A DNA stretch of 64,000 nucleotides, taken from NCBI RefSeq assembly GCF_051251695.1, contig NZ_JBPOEU010000007.1:87188-151187 (forward strand). The letters run 5' to 3'. A program made the translations under genes and the position numbers. A model generated the notes under the pieces. The model saw nothing but the letters and a program-made list of their open reading frames with translations, did no database searches and was not told the DNA's origin. Of the stretch, positions 17,776-26,788 are shown piece after piece; positions within the stretch are counted from its first letter, which is position 1, and each line of letters starts with the position of its first letter. The DNA is from Maritalea sp051251695 (GTDB lineage Bacteria > Pseudomonadota > Alphaproteobacteria > Rhizobiales > Devosiaceae).

Positions 17776-18987
17776 CTAGTTTGACTTCATAACCGCATTA
17801 TAGACGGCAATTGTGGCAAAACCATCTGCCAATTTACCATTTCTCGCCTGCCACGCCCGCAAAGCGTCCTGACTTATTGGGCCGAAACGACCATCCAACT
17901 TATCGTTGTAAAATCCGAGTTTCATCAGCTTTGTTTGCAAGTTAATCCGTTGCTGCCGGTTGAGGAACTTTGCACTTTTTGGCCACCCTTTAACGAATGG
18001 CCCAGCCCCCTTTATCCGGTCGGTAAGGTGGGCGACGGCCAGCGCATAGGAGTCTGCAAAATTATATCCCTTCAACGCCAGGTAGTTTTGCGTCATCAAA
18101 AATTTCGGCCCATTTGCACCAGCGGGCACATAAAGAAAAACCCGTTCGTTTAGATCGCCAAATTCCCGCCCCTTAACGCGTGAAACGCCTTTCCCGGCGA
18201 AAAACGAAACCGGACGCAGCTTTGTTCGACCAGCAAGCAGGTAATCAAACCTTTCAGGCAATTGAACTTCATATCCCCAATCGTGGCCGGGTTGATATTT
18301 CACACCCAACAACCACTTTGCGCTTGATGCCAAAGCATCTGCCAAAGAATTGTGCGGATCGCGTCGTCCGTCACCGTCAAAATCTGTCCCGTGGGTCAAA
18401 AACGCGGAAGGCATAATTTGCAAATGCCCCAATGCACCAGCCCACGAACCTTTTAAACCGCCCTTAGGCGCTTCTTTTTGGGCGACAATCCGCAGGGCGG
18501 CAATCAACTCAGCTTCGTCCAGCGCCACCCGCCCCCGCCGTTGATGCACCAAACTAAATAGGGAGCGCAAAACCGGCTTGAAATAGCGGTCATTGTTCAT
18601 AATCGCACCAAAGTCGGTCTCAACGCCCCAGATGGCGGCCAACATATAGGGATCAACCCCATAGGCCAGCCCAATGCGCTCAAACAGTGCCTTGTTTTTC
18701 GCAAACGCATTGCGTCCGCGCTTGATGCGGTCAGCTGTCACGCGCTTTTCAAGATAGTCCCAAATCGGCTTTTCAAATTCAGGTTGAGTGCCCTGCGCGA
18801 CCTTAATCGATGGGTCTGCAGTCAAACCGTTTGTCGCGGCCCGATAAACGGACTTAGGAATACCAGCCGCAACGGCTTTGGTTTCAAACGAGCGCAAAAA
18901 TTGGGCAAAACTTTGCTCAGGTGCAGCAAAGACTGCGCTTGTCATCGCAAAGAACGAAACAACGAATATGGATACCGCTAAGCGCAT
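17776..18987 (-). CDS. Lytic murein transglycosylase (MltB type) with peptidoglycan-binding domain
   Basis: A 403-residue periplasmic enzyme that cleaves peptidoglycan to 1,6-anhydromuropeptides. It has a signal peptide (about 1-22, cleaving near VFAAPE) and an SLT_2 catalytic domain with the family run AIWGVETDFGA, whose glutamate is the likely catalytic acid. It also has GALGHLQIMPSAFL and a C-terminal PG_binding_1 domain (about 345-400, LMKLGFYNDKLDGRFGP in part). The frame opens at 19026, but GGGGGAG just before the ATG at 18987 and the position of the signal peptide favour the shorter form. Confidence 0.88.
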   Translation of the reverse strand: MRLAVSIFVVSFFAMTSAVFAAPEQSFAQFLRSFETKAVAAGIPKSVYRAATNGLTADPSIKVAQGTQPEFEKPIWDYLEKRVTADRIKRGRNAFAKNKALFERIGLAYGVDPYMLAAIWGVETDFGAIMNNDRYFKPVLRSLFSLVHQRRGRVALDEAELIAALRIVAQKEAPKGGLKGSWAGALGHLQIMPSAFLTHGTDFDGDGRRDPHNSLADALASSAKWLLGVKYQPGHDWGYEVQLPERFDYLLAGRTKLRPVSFFAGKGVSRVKGREFGDLNERVFLYVPAGANGPKFLMTQNYLALKGYNFADSYALAVAHLTDRIKGAGPFVKGWPKSAKFLNRQQRINLQTKLMKLGFYNDKLDGRFGPISQDALRAWQARNGKLADGFATIAVYNAVMKSN

Positions 18988-19025
18988 TGCTCTCCCCCAA
19001 TATGAAACATCAGGAGATTGAAACA

Positions 19026-20033
19026 TTAAAGTTGGCCCATTTCTGGGCGGTCATTGCGGGTCAACAAATATTGTTCCCAGCTATAAGCATGTTCGATAAT
19101 GCCGCGCAAATCTTCATGCTTGGGCTCCCAGCCCAAGACGGTGCGCACCCGGTCTGCACTGGCAACAATCGCTGCAGGATCGCCAGCACGACGGCCTGTT
19201 TCTTCTGCAACAAAGTCAACACCAGTAGTTTTTTTCACCGCTTGCACCACTTCACGAACACTATAACCACGCCCATACCCACAATTCATGGTTGTGCTTT
19301 CGCCTCCATTTCGAAGGTAATCAAGCAGCAAAGCGTGCGCTTTAGCCAAGTCGGTCACATGAATATAGTCGCGCACACATGTGCCATCATTGGTGTCATA
19401 GTCGGTGCCGAAAATTTTCATTTTGTCGCGCTGCCCCAGGGCAGTTTGGCAAGCGACCTTGATTAAGTGGGTGGCCAACGGCGTTGATTGACCTGAACGC
19501 CCCTGCGGGTCCGCGCCAGCAACATTGAAATAGCGCAACACGCCATATTTAATGTCATGGGCTGCCGCCACGTCTTCAAGCATCATCTCGCTCATTAATT
19601 TTGAACGACCATAAGGCGATTGTGGGTTTAAAGGATTATCTTCGCTAACAGGTTCTGAACCAGCCATTCCATAAACCGCTGCCGTTGAAGAAAAGATGAA
19701 GTTTTTCACCCCAGCATGCACCGCTGCGTCAATTAAGTTGCGCGTGGTGGACGTATTGTTTTGATAATATTTTAGCGGATTCTCCACCGATTCAGGCACA
19801 ACAATCGAACCTGCAAAATGCAAAATCGATTTGATGCCACGTTCCTGCAAAAGCGCAGTGACAAACTCAACATCACCGGCATTTCCTTCAACAAAATCAA
19901 CCCGTTGATCAACTGCCCACTGAAATCCTGTGGTCAAATTGTCCAAAACAGTCACACGCTCACCAGCATCTGCCAACTGCAAAACCGTGTGTCCACCAAT
20001 GTAGCCCGCGCCACCTGTCACCAATATGCTCAT
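19026..20033 (-). CDS. galE: UDP-glucose 4-epimerase
   Basis: A 335-residue short-chain dehydrogenase-type enzyme that interconverts UDP-glucose and UDP-galactose with bound NAD. Visible are the dinucleotide motif TGGAGYIGG at the N terminus, catalytic SSTAAVYG, YGRSK (Tyr-x3-Lys), and the nucleotide-sugar region GYGRGYSVREV. A GTG lies one codon before the chosen ATG at 20033, which is preceded by AAGGA. It is divergent from galU, and both supply precursors for surface polysaccharide. Confidence 0.94.
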   Translation of the reverse strand: MSILVTGGAGYIGGHTVLQLADAGERVTVLDNLTTGFQWAVDQRVDFVEGNAGDVEFVTALLQERGIKSILHFAGSIVVPESVENPLKYYQNNTSTTRNLIDAAVHAGVKNFIFSSTAAVYGMAGSEPVSEDNPLNPQSPYGRSKLMSEMMLEDVAAAHDIKYGVLRYFNVAGADPQGRSGQSTPLATHLIKVACQTALGQRDKMKIFGTDYDTNDGTCVRDYIHVTDLAKAHALLLDYLRNGGESTTMNCGYGRGYSVREVVQAVKKTTGVDFVAEETGRRAGDPAAIVASADRVRTVLGWEPKHEDLRGIIEHAYSWEQYLLTRNDRPEMGQL

Positions 20034-20189
20034 CACACGTCCTTAAACAATTTTAACGTAATTTGATCTAACACCTCAAGGGTTGCGATTACATTACACA
20101 ATGACTAGGTGTAATAGAAATATTTCTAAATTATGGCGTCAAAATTGAGGCCAACGGATATATGATTTGGGATGCTGCCAAAGGATGAC

Positions 20190-21095
20190 ATGTTGACAAA
20201 AAAAGTTCGCACAGCCGTTTTTCCCGTCGCCGGTCTAGGCACTCGTTTTTTGCCTGCGACCAAAGCCATGCCCAAGGAAATGTTGCCGGTAGTTGATAGA
20301 CCACTCATTCAATATGCCGTTGACGAAGCCCGTGAAGCTGGAATTGAACATTTTGTGTTCGTAACTGGCCGCAACAAAGGTGTCATCGAAGACCATTTCG
20401 ACCGCCAAGTGGAGTTAGAAATTACCCTGCATCAGCGCCAGAAGAACGACATGTTGCAAATGTTGAGCGAGGGCCTTCCAAAGCCAGGGCAAACCAGTTT
20501 TACCCGCCAGCAGGAACCTTTGGGGCTTGGTCATGCCGTTTGGTGCGCACGCGACATTGTGGGCAACGAACCGTTCGCTTTGCTGCTCCCGGATATGTTG
20601 ATGCGTTCAAAACCTGGTGTGTTGAGCCAAATGATCGACAGCTACAATGAACGCGGCGGCAATGTTATTGCGGTGGAAGAAGTCGATCCAAAAGAAATCA
20701 GCTCTTATGGTGTCGTGGGACGCGGCAAAGGGGAAGACAACGCGTTCGATATCACCGAAATGATAGAAAAACCGTCGGTCGAGAAAGCGCCATCCAACCT
20801 TATTATTTCTGGTCGGTATATTCTACAGCCCGAAATTTTTGACCTGTTGAGCAAACAGTCAAAGGGTGCGGGCGGGGAAATTCAGATCACCGACGCGATG
20901 GTAAAACTGATGGAACATGATCGCTTTACCGGTGTTAAATATGACGGGCACAGCTTTGACTGTGGCTCTAAAGTCGGTTTCCTAACCGCCAATGTGGTGT
21001 TTGCGATGGATCGCGAAGACATTGCTGAAGAGTTTAAAAGCGAACTGCGCAAAGTAGTAAAAGAGCTGTTTAACGACGTTTCTATTGTCGATTAA
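20190..21095 (+). CDS. galU: UTP-glucose-1-phosphate uridylyltransferase
   Basis: A 301-residue nucleotidyltransferase that makes UDP-glucose from UTP and glucose 1-phosphate. The N-terminal motif PVAGLGTRFLPATKAMPKEM (glycine-rich UTP site and catalytic Arg/Lys) is intact, followed by family motifs LGHAVWCARD and GGEIQITDAM. An in-frame ATG at 20172 exists, but AAGGA at 20181-20185 points to the ATG at 20190. Its last 14 bases overlap the convergent outer-membrane gene. Confidence 0.94.
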   Translation: MLTKKVRTAVFPVAGLGTRFLPATKAMPKEMLPVVDRPLIQYAVDEAREAGIEHFVFVTGRNKGVIEDHFDRQVELEITLHQRQKNDMLQMLSEGLPKPGQTSFTRQQEPLGLGHAVWCARDIVGNEPFALLLPDMLMRSKPGVLSQMIDSYNERGGNVIAVEEVDPKEISSYGVVGRGKGEDNAFDITEMIEKPSVEKAPSNLIISGRYILQPEIFDLLSKQSKGAGGEIQITDAMVKLMEHDRFTGVKYDGHSFDCGSKVGFLTANVVFAMDREDIAEEFKSELRKVVKELFNDVSIVD

Positions 21096-22281
21096 AGCGT
21101 ACGCCGGCCTCAATCATATGACGTCGGCTTGCAGCTGCCCCAGTTGGTTCGCGCAACGAAAACGAGTAGTTCGCAAAGGTCGAGATTTGCTCGTTCACCA
21201 AATATTGTAAGCCAAGGCCTGCCCGACTGGTTTTTATCTCATCATTGCTATTCTGGTAGTGCTGCCGTTCAATCTCCCCAAACGCGGAGAAAGAAATCTG
21301 CGTATTAATCTCTTGATTATAAGTGAGCCTTCCAACATCAACAACGCGCATGGCTTCGCCCGCAACACTGGTTGGGCTTACATTTGTGCTGACATTCAAT
21401 TGAAGCGCAGCCATATCTGACACTTGCCAAGCAAGACCCGCATTATAGGTGAATGTTTGAACAGCATCTAATCCAGCATCATCAAATGTTTGGCGCAATT
21501 GACCAAAGGCGACTTCACCTTGCACTTTTTCATTAAAGTTAACCGCCGCCCCAACCTGCGCTTCATAGGACCAATTGTTGCGGCTCGCATTCAGCGCACT
21601 TGACGGTGTGTCATAAAGTTCTCTGTTAATCTGCGCATCAACAAACGCGCCAATTGTCGGTGTAATCTCACGGGTTACCCGGGCACCCAAACCATAGCGC
21701 CACGCATTTTGGTCCGCGTTGGATTGAATACTATCATCATTGAGCGTGGTGTCTGCTGTTTGGCCGCGTCCAATGGCGCTGCGTAAATCGACTTGAGTTT
21801 TGGCGAACTGATGGCTGTACCCAGCCAATATGCCGAACTGTTGCGTGAAACCCGGCGTTTTGACATCGGTTGGCAATTCCGGGTCAGTATTTCGCGGTTG
21901 CTCGATGCTATAGTTTGCCGCAAAATTCGCTTGGCCGCGACGGCTAAGTTGCAATGTCGCGTCAACACCAAGACCGGCGGCTCGGGGGGTAAATTGATTA
22001 TTTCCAGTTTGCTCAAACTGCGCCCCACCGCTTATGCCCAAGGCCAAATCATCATTTTCGCGTCGCAGTGTAAATTCAGGCGCAACCACCAACATGTGGG
22101 AACGGTTTCCGTCTTGGTCCTCAAAACCGCCACGCAAACTAACCGCGCTTTGCAAATCCCAACCGCCGAAAATTTCTTCGCCCTGGACTGTCTGGCAAAG
22201 CAACCCAAACGTCACGCCCGCGCCAAGCGCAACGCCAACAATTGGATGTGTTTTGAGTTTTGCTGACAATTCCGGCGCCAT
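21082..22281 (-). CDS. Outer-membrane beta-barrel protein
   Basis: A 399-residue protein with an N-terminal hydrophobic export segment (about residues 12-34). The remainder is made of alternating amphipathic strands rich in Gln, Asn and aromatic residues, and it ends in a barrel-like strand (GVRFNRQ). This resembles the putative beta-barrel porin-2 group (BBP2-like) linked with exopolysaccharide loci in Rhizobiales, which fits the galU/galE neighbourhood. Function unproven. Its coding end overlaps galU by 14 bases tail to tail. Confidence 0.65.
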   Translation of the reverse strand: MAPELSAKLKTHPIVGVALGAGVTFGLLCQTVQGEEIFGGWDLQSAVSLRGGFEDQDGNRSHMLVVAPEFTLRRENDDLALGISGGAQFEQTGNNQFTPRAAGLGVDATLQLSRRGQANFAANYSIEQPRNTDPELPTDVKTPGFTQQFGILAGYSHQFAKTQVDLRSAIGRGQTADTTLNDDSIQSNADQNAWRYGLGARVTREITPTIGAFVDAQINRELYDTPSSALNASRNNWSYEAQVGAAVNFNEKVQGEVAFGQLRQTFDDAGLDAVQTFTYNAGLAWQVSDMAALQLNVSTNVSPTSVAGEAMRVVDVGRLTYNQEINTQISFSAFGEIERQHYQNSNDEIKTSRAGLGLQYLVNEQISTFANYSFSLREPTGAAASRRHMIEAGVRFNRQ

Positions 22282-22428
22282 CTGTTTAAGGATCCTTTAG
22301 ATTGAACATGCTGGATTATGGTTAATGAACCTATAAAATGCGCCGACCAATTTTGGTAAAAAACGACGCTATTCAATGACTTGGCGATAAGATAGCACCA
22401 AAACATGTGTACAATTTGTATTTTCGTA

Positions 22429-22443
22429 TTAATAGCTGATTAG
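22429..22443 (+). promoter_or_regulatory. Possible CtrA box before motA
   Basis: TTAA, 7 bases, then TTAG: one mismatch from the CtrA consensus TTAA-N7-TTAA, about 80 bases before motA. Flagellar genes are classic CtrA targets, but such short motifs are frequent in AT-rich DNA. Confidence 0.25.
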
Positions 22444-22520
22444 CCTTAACGGGGTAGACTGCATCCAAGTAAATTGACCTAGCACCCGCGTTTTTGGGTT
22501 GCAGTTAGGAGTAAGGTCAC

Positions 22521-23288
22521 ATGGATTTAGCCACAATTATCGGCATGATTGCTGGTGCTGCATTTATCGCGCTTGCCATTTTTATGGGCGGATCATTTGC
22601 GCAGTTTGTTGATTATCCCTCAATTATGATCGTTGTTGGCGGCGGAACGGCGGCCACCCTTATTCGGTTCCCCTTGTCGGGCGTGATTACAGCATTGGTC
22701 ACCGGAGGCAAAGTTGCCTTCACCCATAAAAAGGTTGACCCAAAAGACCTCATCGAACAGGTCGCCGAAATGGGCGACATTGTGCGAAAAAGCGGCCCAC
22801 TGGGTCTAGAGAATGTCGAAACACAGGATCCCAACCTTAAAAAGGGCGCTCAATATATCGCTGACGGTTATGACGCGGCTTTCATCCGCGAAACGATGGA
22901 ATTGGAACGTGACCAGTTCATCACCCGTCTTTCCGAAGGACAGCGGGTTTTCAAATCTTTGGGTGATGCGGCTCCGGCTTTTGGTATGATCGGAACTCTT
23001 GTTGGTCTGGTGCAGATGTTGGCCAACATGTCTGACCCTGCAGCGATTGGCCCAGCCATGGCGGTTGCTCTTTTGACCACGATGTATGGTGCTGTTTTGG
23101 CCAACTTGGTGTGTCTGCCCTTATCCGACAAACTCGCTTCTAAGTTAGAAATAGAAGACATCAATCAGACGTTGATCATCGACGGCATTATGTCCATTCG
23201 TGATGGCAAAAGCCCGGCTTTGATCAAAGAAATGCTGACCGCCTACCTGCCCGAAAAACAACGCGATGCTTTGGAAGAAGCTGCGTAA
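22521..23288 (+). CDS. motA: Flagellar motor stator protein MotA/PomA
   Basis: A 255-residue inner-membrane stator subunit with two N-terminal spans, a long cytoplasmic loop (about residues 55-145) and two further spans (GMIGTLVGLVQMLANM, and the segment around VALLTTMYGAVLANL). Length and the GDAAPAFGMIGTLVGLV region are closer to the short PomA-type than to the roughly 295-residue MotA usual in rhizobia. With MotB it forms the ion channel that drives flagellar rotation. GGAG precedes the ATG. No other flagellar gene is in the window. Confidence 0.88.
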   Translation: MDLATIIGMIAGAAFIALAIFMGGSFAQFVDYPSIMIVVGGGTAATLIRFPLSGVITALVTGGKVAFTHKKVDPKDLIEQVAEMGDIVRKSGPLGLENVETQDPNLKKGAQYIADGYDAAFIRETMELERDQFITRLSEGQRVFKSLGDAAPAFGMIGTLVGLVQMLANMSDPAAIGPAMAVALLTTMYGAVLANLVCLPLSDKLASKLEIEDINQTLIIDGIMSIRDGKSPALIKEMLTAYLPEKQRDALEEAA

Positions 23289-23313
23289 GTGGCAACGAAT
23301 TTAGGGGACTGAA

Positions 23314-24171
23314 ATGGCGAGAAAGAAAAAACAAGGCGGTGGTAGTGACATACCCGAATGGCTTGTCACCTTTTCCGATCTTATGTCCATTCTTGTGGCG
23401 TTTTTCGTTCTTATCGTTTCGTTTTCAATTCAAGACGACGAGAAACTTCAAGTTGTTGCAGGCTCTTTAAAAGATGCGTTTGGCGTTATCCAAATCGAAG
23501 CGCGCGCCGGTATTATCGAGCGCGATGGCAATCCCCAACGCGAATACGTCAAAGCCATTGCGGTTGAAGAGCAAAATACTCAAACCGAATATTCTGACAT
23601 CAAACATGATCAGCGTTCAAAACAGGGCCCAGAAGCCAACACCCACGATATTGAAAAATCCGAAGTTGAAACGCCACGAGAATTCGCTCTGGCAACAACA
23701 ACATTGCGCCAAGCTTGGCAAGAATTGCCTGAAATCACCTTTGTCGCCGATAATTTGTTGATCGAAGAAACCGAAGAAGGTTTGCACATCCAAATCGTGG
23801 ACCAAGAAGGTCGTTCGATGTTCCCAGAAGGGTCAAAATACCCCTATGAGGCTACACGTCAGGCGCTTTCTGTCATGGCTCCAATTCTAAAGACACTGCC
23901 AAACCAAATTCGGATTACTGGCCACACGGCCGCTGGCGCAACATATCAAACTGCATCCTATGGCCCCTGGGAATTATCATCCGACCGGGCAAACGTCGTG
24001 CGTCGATTGATGGAAGAATATGGCCTACCGTCAGAACGCGTTTTCTCGGTGGTTGGCAAGGGCGACGCGAAACCATTGTTCCCAAATGACCCCTACCTAT
24101 CTGCAAACCGTAGAATTTCAATTTTGGTGATGCAGGAAAGCCCACCCGTTCCAATTGAGCTAGAGCCCTAG
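23314..24171 (+). CDS. motB: Flagellar motor stator protein MotB/PomB
   Basis: A 285-residue stator subunit with a single span near residues 22-40. The ion-carrying aspartate is D22 in TFSDLMSILVAFFVLIVSFS. A plug/linker region follows and then a C-terminal OmpA-type peptidoglycan-binding domain (about 150-275, with the recognisable ITGHTA and SSDRANVVRRLMEEYGL). It starts 26 bases after motA and is preceded by GGGG. Proton or sodium use cannot be decided from this sequence. Confidence 0.88.
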   Translation: MARKKKQGGGSDIPEWLVTFSDLMSILVAFFVLIVSFSIQDDEKLQVVAGSLKDAFGVIQIEARAGIIERDGNPQREYVKAIAVEEQNTQTEYSDIKHDQRSKQGPEANTHDIEKSEVETPREFALATTTLRQAWQELPEITFVADNLLIEETEEGLHIQIVDQEGRSMFPEGSKYPYEATRQALSVMAPILKTLPNQIRITGHTAAGATYQTASYGPWELSSDRANVVRRLMEEYGLPSERVFSVVGKGDAKPLFPNDPYLSANRRISILVMQESPPVPIELEP

Positions 24172-24183
24172 ACGGTTATCAGT

Positions 24184-25113
24184 TTAGTGAAAGCCAAGAT
24201 CCGCCAAGTTTGCTTTGTGCTTTGCGGTCGCCTCGACTAGAAAATCAAGGAACACATCGGTCTTTGGTGATTGGGCGCGACGCTCGTGATAAAGTGCCAC
24301 CCTGTGTCCCCTATCATCCAAAACCTCAGGCAGCACCCGCACCAATTCGCCGGATTTAAGATAATCCACCGCATAGTCTGCCGGTAAATTCGCAATCCCC
24401 ATGCCAGAAACGGCACCATGTTTGAGCGTGTGATAACTATTGGTCCGAAACACTGCCTCGTTGTGAATAATTATGGGCCGCCCATCAATGCGCATCTGCC
24501 ACTGCCCTTGTCTTTTCGGCCAATCGAAATACATCAGACGGTGTTGATTTAAACCCTCCATGGATTGAGGCACCCCAAACCGGTCCAGATATTCAGGAGA
24601 TGCCACCAAGAAATTGACATGAGGCAATAATTTAAGGGCAATAAAAGCGGAGTCTTCCTCAGGCTTCATTGTGCGAACAGCCACATCAATATTGTGGCTC
24701 ACCATATCCAAATAGCGCCGATCCGTATCAAAATCGATCAGCAAATCCGGATAGTTTGCACAAAATGCTGGCAACATCGGGCTCAAAAAACTCTCCCCAA
24801 ATGCAACCGGCACGGTGACATGCAATTTGCCCTTTGGCCGGTTCCCAGCGCGCACCCGATCTTCAACACGATCGATCTCAAACAGCGCAATTTTCACGCT
24901 GCGCAGATATTCCTTGCCGTCATCAGTGAGTTGAATTGCCCGCGTCGTTCTTCGGATAAGTACTGTTTCTAGACGCGCCTCCAACTGGGCGATTGTTTTA
25001 CTTATTGAAGAAGCTGGCAAAGAAAGCGCATTGGCTGCCCGCGCAAAGTTGCCCTGCGCTGCAACCATAGCAAACACACGCATCTGCTGCATTTGGTCCG
25101 TACGTCTAGACAT
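24184..25113 (-). CDS. LysR family transcriptional regulator
   Basis: A 309-residue LysR regulator with a winged helix-turn-helix at residues 8-65 (VAAQGNFARAANALSLPASS, then ISKTIAQLEARLETVLI in part) and a LysR substrate-binding domain from about residue 90 (KGKLHVTVPVAFGESFL). The group with RTTRAIQLTDDGKEYL resembles DsdC/AaeR-like orphan regulators. The frame opens four codons earlier, but GGAGGGTGG just before the ATG at 25113 supports this start. A striking palindrome overlaps its promoter region, so autoregulation is likely. Confidence 0.87.
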   Translation of the reverse strand: MSRRTDQMQQMRVFAMVAAQGNFARAANALSLPASSISKTIAQLEARLETVLIRRTTRAIQLTDDGKEYLRSVKIALFEIDRVEDRVRAGNRPKGKLHVTVPVAFGESFLSPMLPAFCANYPDLLIDFDTDRRYLDMVSHNIDVAVRTMKPEEDSAFIALKLLPHVNFLVASPEYLDRFGVPQSMEGLNQHRLMYFDWPKRQGQWQMRIDGRPIIIHNEAVFRTNSYHTLKHGAVSGMGIANLPADYAVDYLKSGELVRVLPEVLDDRGHRVALYHERRAQSPKTDVFLDFLVEATAKHKANLADLGFH

Positions 25114-25123
25114 TCCACCCTCC

Positions 25124-25188
25124 ATTAGTTCTTTAGAAGAACTAATAGAGGCATATATGTTGGGCTGTCGAGGCTAAAAAGAACTAAT
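25124..25188. promoter_or_regulatory. LysR operator: perfect 10-bp inverted repeat plus third half-site
   Basis: ATTAGTTCTT (25124-25133) and AAGAACTAAT (25137-25146) form a perfect inverted repeat with a 3-base spacer. The second arm recurs exactly at 25179-25188, 42 bases (four helical turns) away. This is the geometry expected for a LysR tetramer bending DNA just upstream of its own gene. Confidence 0.7.
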
Positions 25189-25256
25189 CACATCTAAATA
25201 TTAGTACGGCTGCTGCACGTATCCGCCCGCAGAAAGCCCACGCGAACGCTTAAAAG

Positions 25257-25709
25257 CTAGTCAGAAACATCCACATGTAAAACGGTTGCATCAACAGAAG
25301 TAACGCTAACCATTTGACCTTTGTCGGCGTCGGGCCCAGTAACCCGCCAAAAGCTATCGTCGATCTTAACACGTCCGACGCCGTTCAAAATTGGCTCATC
25401 AAGGACAAAGCTTTGGCCAACTAGCTTGTGATTGCGTGCATTTAGGAACGGGCGATCTGAAACGTCTTTTCGCCCCTTAAAGTAAAGCGTCCAAACCGTC
25501 ACGCTTGCAACGGACAACAGGGCGAACAATATCCATTGGAGCTGCCAGTTCAACGATTGGGTTAGTGTTGCGACGCCCACAAGCACCGCAGACACGCCAA
25601 ACCAAACAAAGACCCCACCGGGAACCGCGAGTTCAATCGCTAAAAGAACGAACCCGCCAATAATCCAAGACCAACCGCCATATTCGACTAGTAAACCAAT
25701 GATATCCAT
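25257..25709 (-). CDS. NfeD family membrane protein
   Basis: A 150-residue short NfeD protein with three hydrophobic segments in the first 75 residues and a C-terminal OB-fold domain (about 90-148, LVGQSFVLDEPILNGVGRVKI in part). It begins 2 bases after the stomatin-like gene, the usual pairing: NfeD proteins act with SPFH proteins in membrane microdomain or quality-control functions. Confidence 0.85.
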   Translation of the reverse strand: MDIIGLLVEYGGWSWIIGGFVLLAIELAVPGGVFVWFGVSAVLVGVATLTQSLNWQLQWILFALLSVASVTVWTLYFKGRKDVSDRPFLNARNHKLVGQSFVLDEPILNGVGRVKIDDSFWRVTGPDADKGQMVSVTSVDATVLHVDVSD

Positions 25710-25711
25710 TT

Positions 25712-26671
25712 TTAGCTCTCCGAATTCGGAACGCGCCCGTTGTTACGTTGTGGCTTATCACCGCCAAAAGCTTCGCGGGCGATCTCTGCGATACCGCCAA
25801 CCGCGCCAATAACATTTGCCGCTTCAATTGGCATCATAAGCACTTTTTGATTTGGAGATTTCGCGATACTTTCAAGCGCCTTGATGTAGTTGTTCGCGAC
25901 AAAATAGTTCACCGCTTGCACATCACCCTGGGCAATGGCCTCTGACACCATTTGGGTTGCCTTTGCTTCCGCTTCAGCAGAACGTTCGCGCGCTTCCGCG
26001 TCTCTAAAGGCAGCTTCTTTACGACCCTCAGCCTCCAGCACTTGGGCTTCTTTTTCACCCTCTGCTTCAAGAATTGCACTTTGACGACGGCCCTCAGATT
26101 CCAAAATGGTCGCCCGCTTTTCCCGCTCGGCCTTCATTTGCCGACCCATAGCTTCAATTAGGTCTTTTGGCGGATCAATATCTTTAATCTCAATACGCGT
26201 AATCTTAACGCCCCAAGGTGATACAGCCGCATCAACAACGCTGAGCAAGCGTGAATTGATACCATCCCGATTGGACAGGAGTTCATCCAAATCCATTGAT
26301 CCCATCACCGTACGAATATTGGTCATCGTCAGGTTCAAAATCGCGTTCTCAAGATTGTTCACTTCGTATGCCGCAGCGGGTGCATCCATAACTTGGTAGA
26401 ACGTCACCCCGTTTGCTGTGACCGAAGCGTTATCGCGGGTGATGACCTCTTGGTGGGCAACATCAAGCACTTGTTCCATCATATTCAGCTTGCGCCCGAT
26501 CCCATCCACAAAAGGAATGATCAGGTTAAGCCCGGGGGTAAGTGTTCTTGTGTAACGCCCGAAACGCTCAATGGTGTAATTGTACCCCTGCGGTACGGTT
26601 TTAACGCCAGCAAGCAGCACCAAAACAACCAAAAAGGCGCCCACAATAATGGCAATTGAAAATCCGTCCAT
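25712..26671 (-). CDS. SPFH/stomatin-like protein (QmcA/YbbK type)
   Basis: A 319-residue membrane-anchored protein. One N-terminal span (about 3-22) is followed by the SPFH/band-7 domain (PQGYNYTIERFGRYTRTL in part; TNIRTVMGSMDLDELLSNRD in part) and a long charged coiled coil rich in Glu/Ala/Arg (about 175-245). It oligomerises and works with its NfeD partner immediately downstream. The ATG at 26671 is preferred over an in-frame TTG at 26683, whose next codons form the GGAGAG ribosome-binding site. Confidence 0.9.
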   Translation of the reverse strand: MDGFSIAIIVGAFLVVLVLLAGVKTVPQGYNYTIERFGRYTRTLTPGLNLIIPFVDGIGRKLNMMEQVLDVAHQEVITRDNASVTANGVTFYQVMDAPAAAYEVNNLENAILNLTMTNIRTVMGSMDLDELLSNRDGINSRLLSVVDAAVSPWGVKITRIEIKDIDPPKDLIEAMGRQMKAEREKRATILESEGRRQSAILEAEGEKEAQVLEAEGRKEAAFRDAEARERSAEAEAKATQMVSEAIAQGDVQAVNYFVANNYIKALESIAKSPNQKVLMMPIEAANVIGAVGGIAEIAREAFGGDKPQRNNGRVPNSES

Positions 26672-26788
26672 AATGCTCTCCAAAAACTGAATCTATTGAA
26701 TATGTGGGGACAATGGGCCGGTTTTACAAGAAATTCAAACGAATTCGGGAAACCACTTCACTTCGTGATTGGACCGCTTATCGCATAA

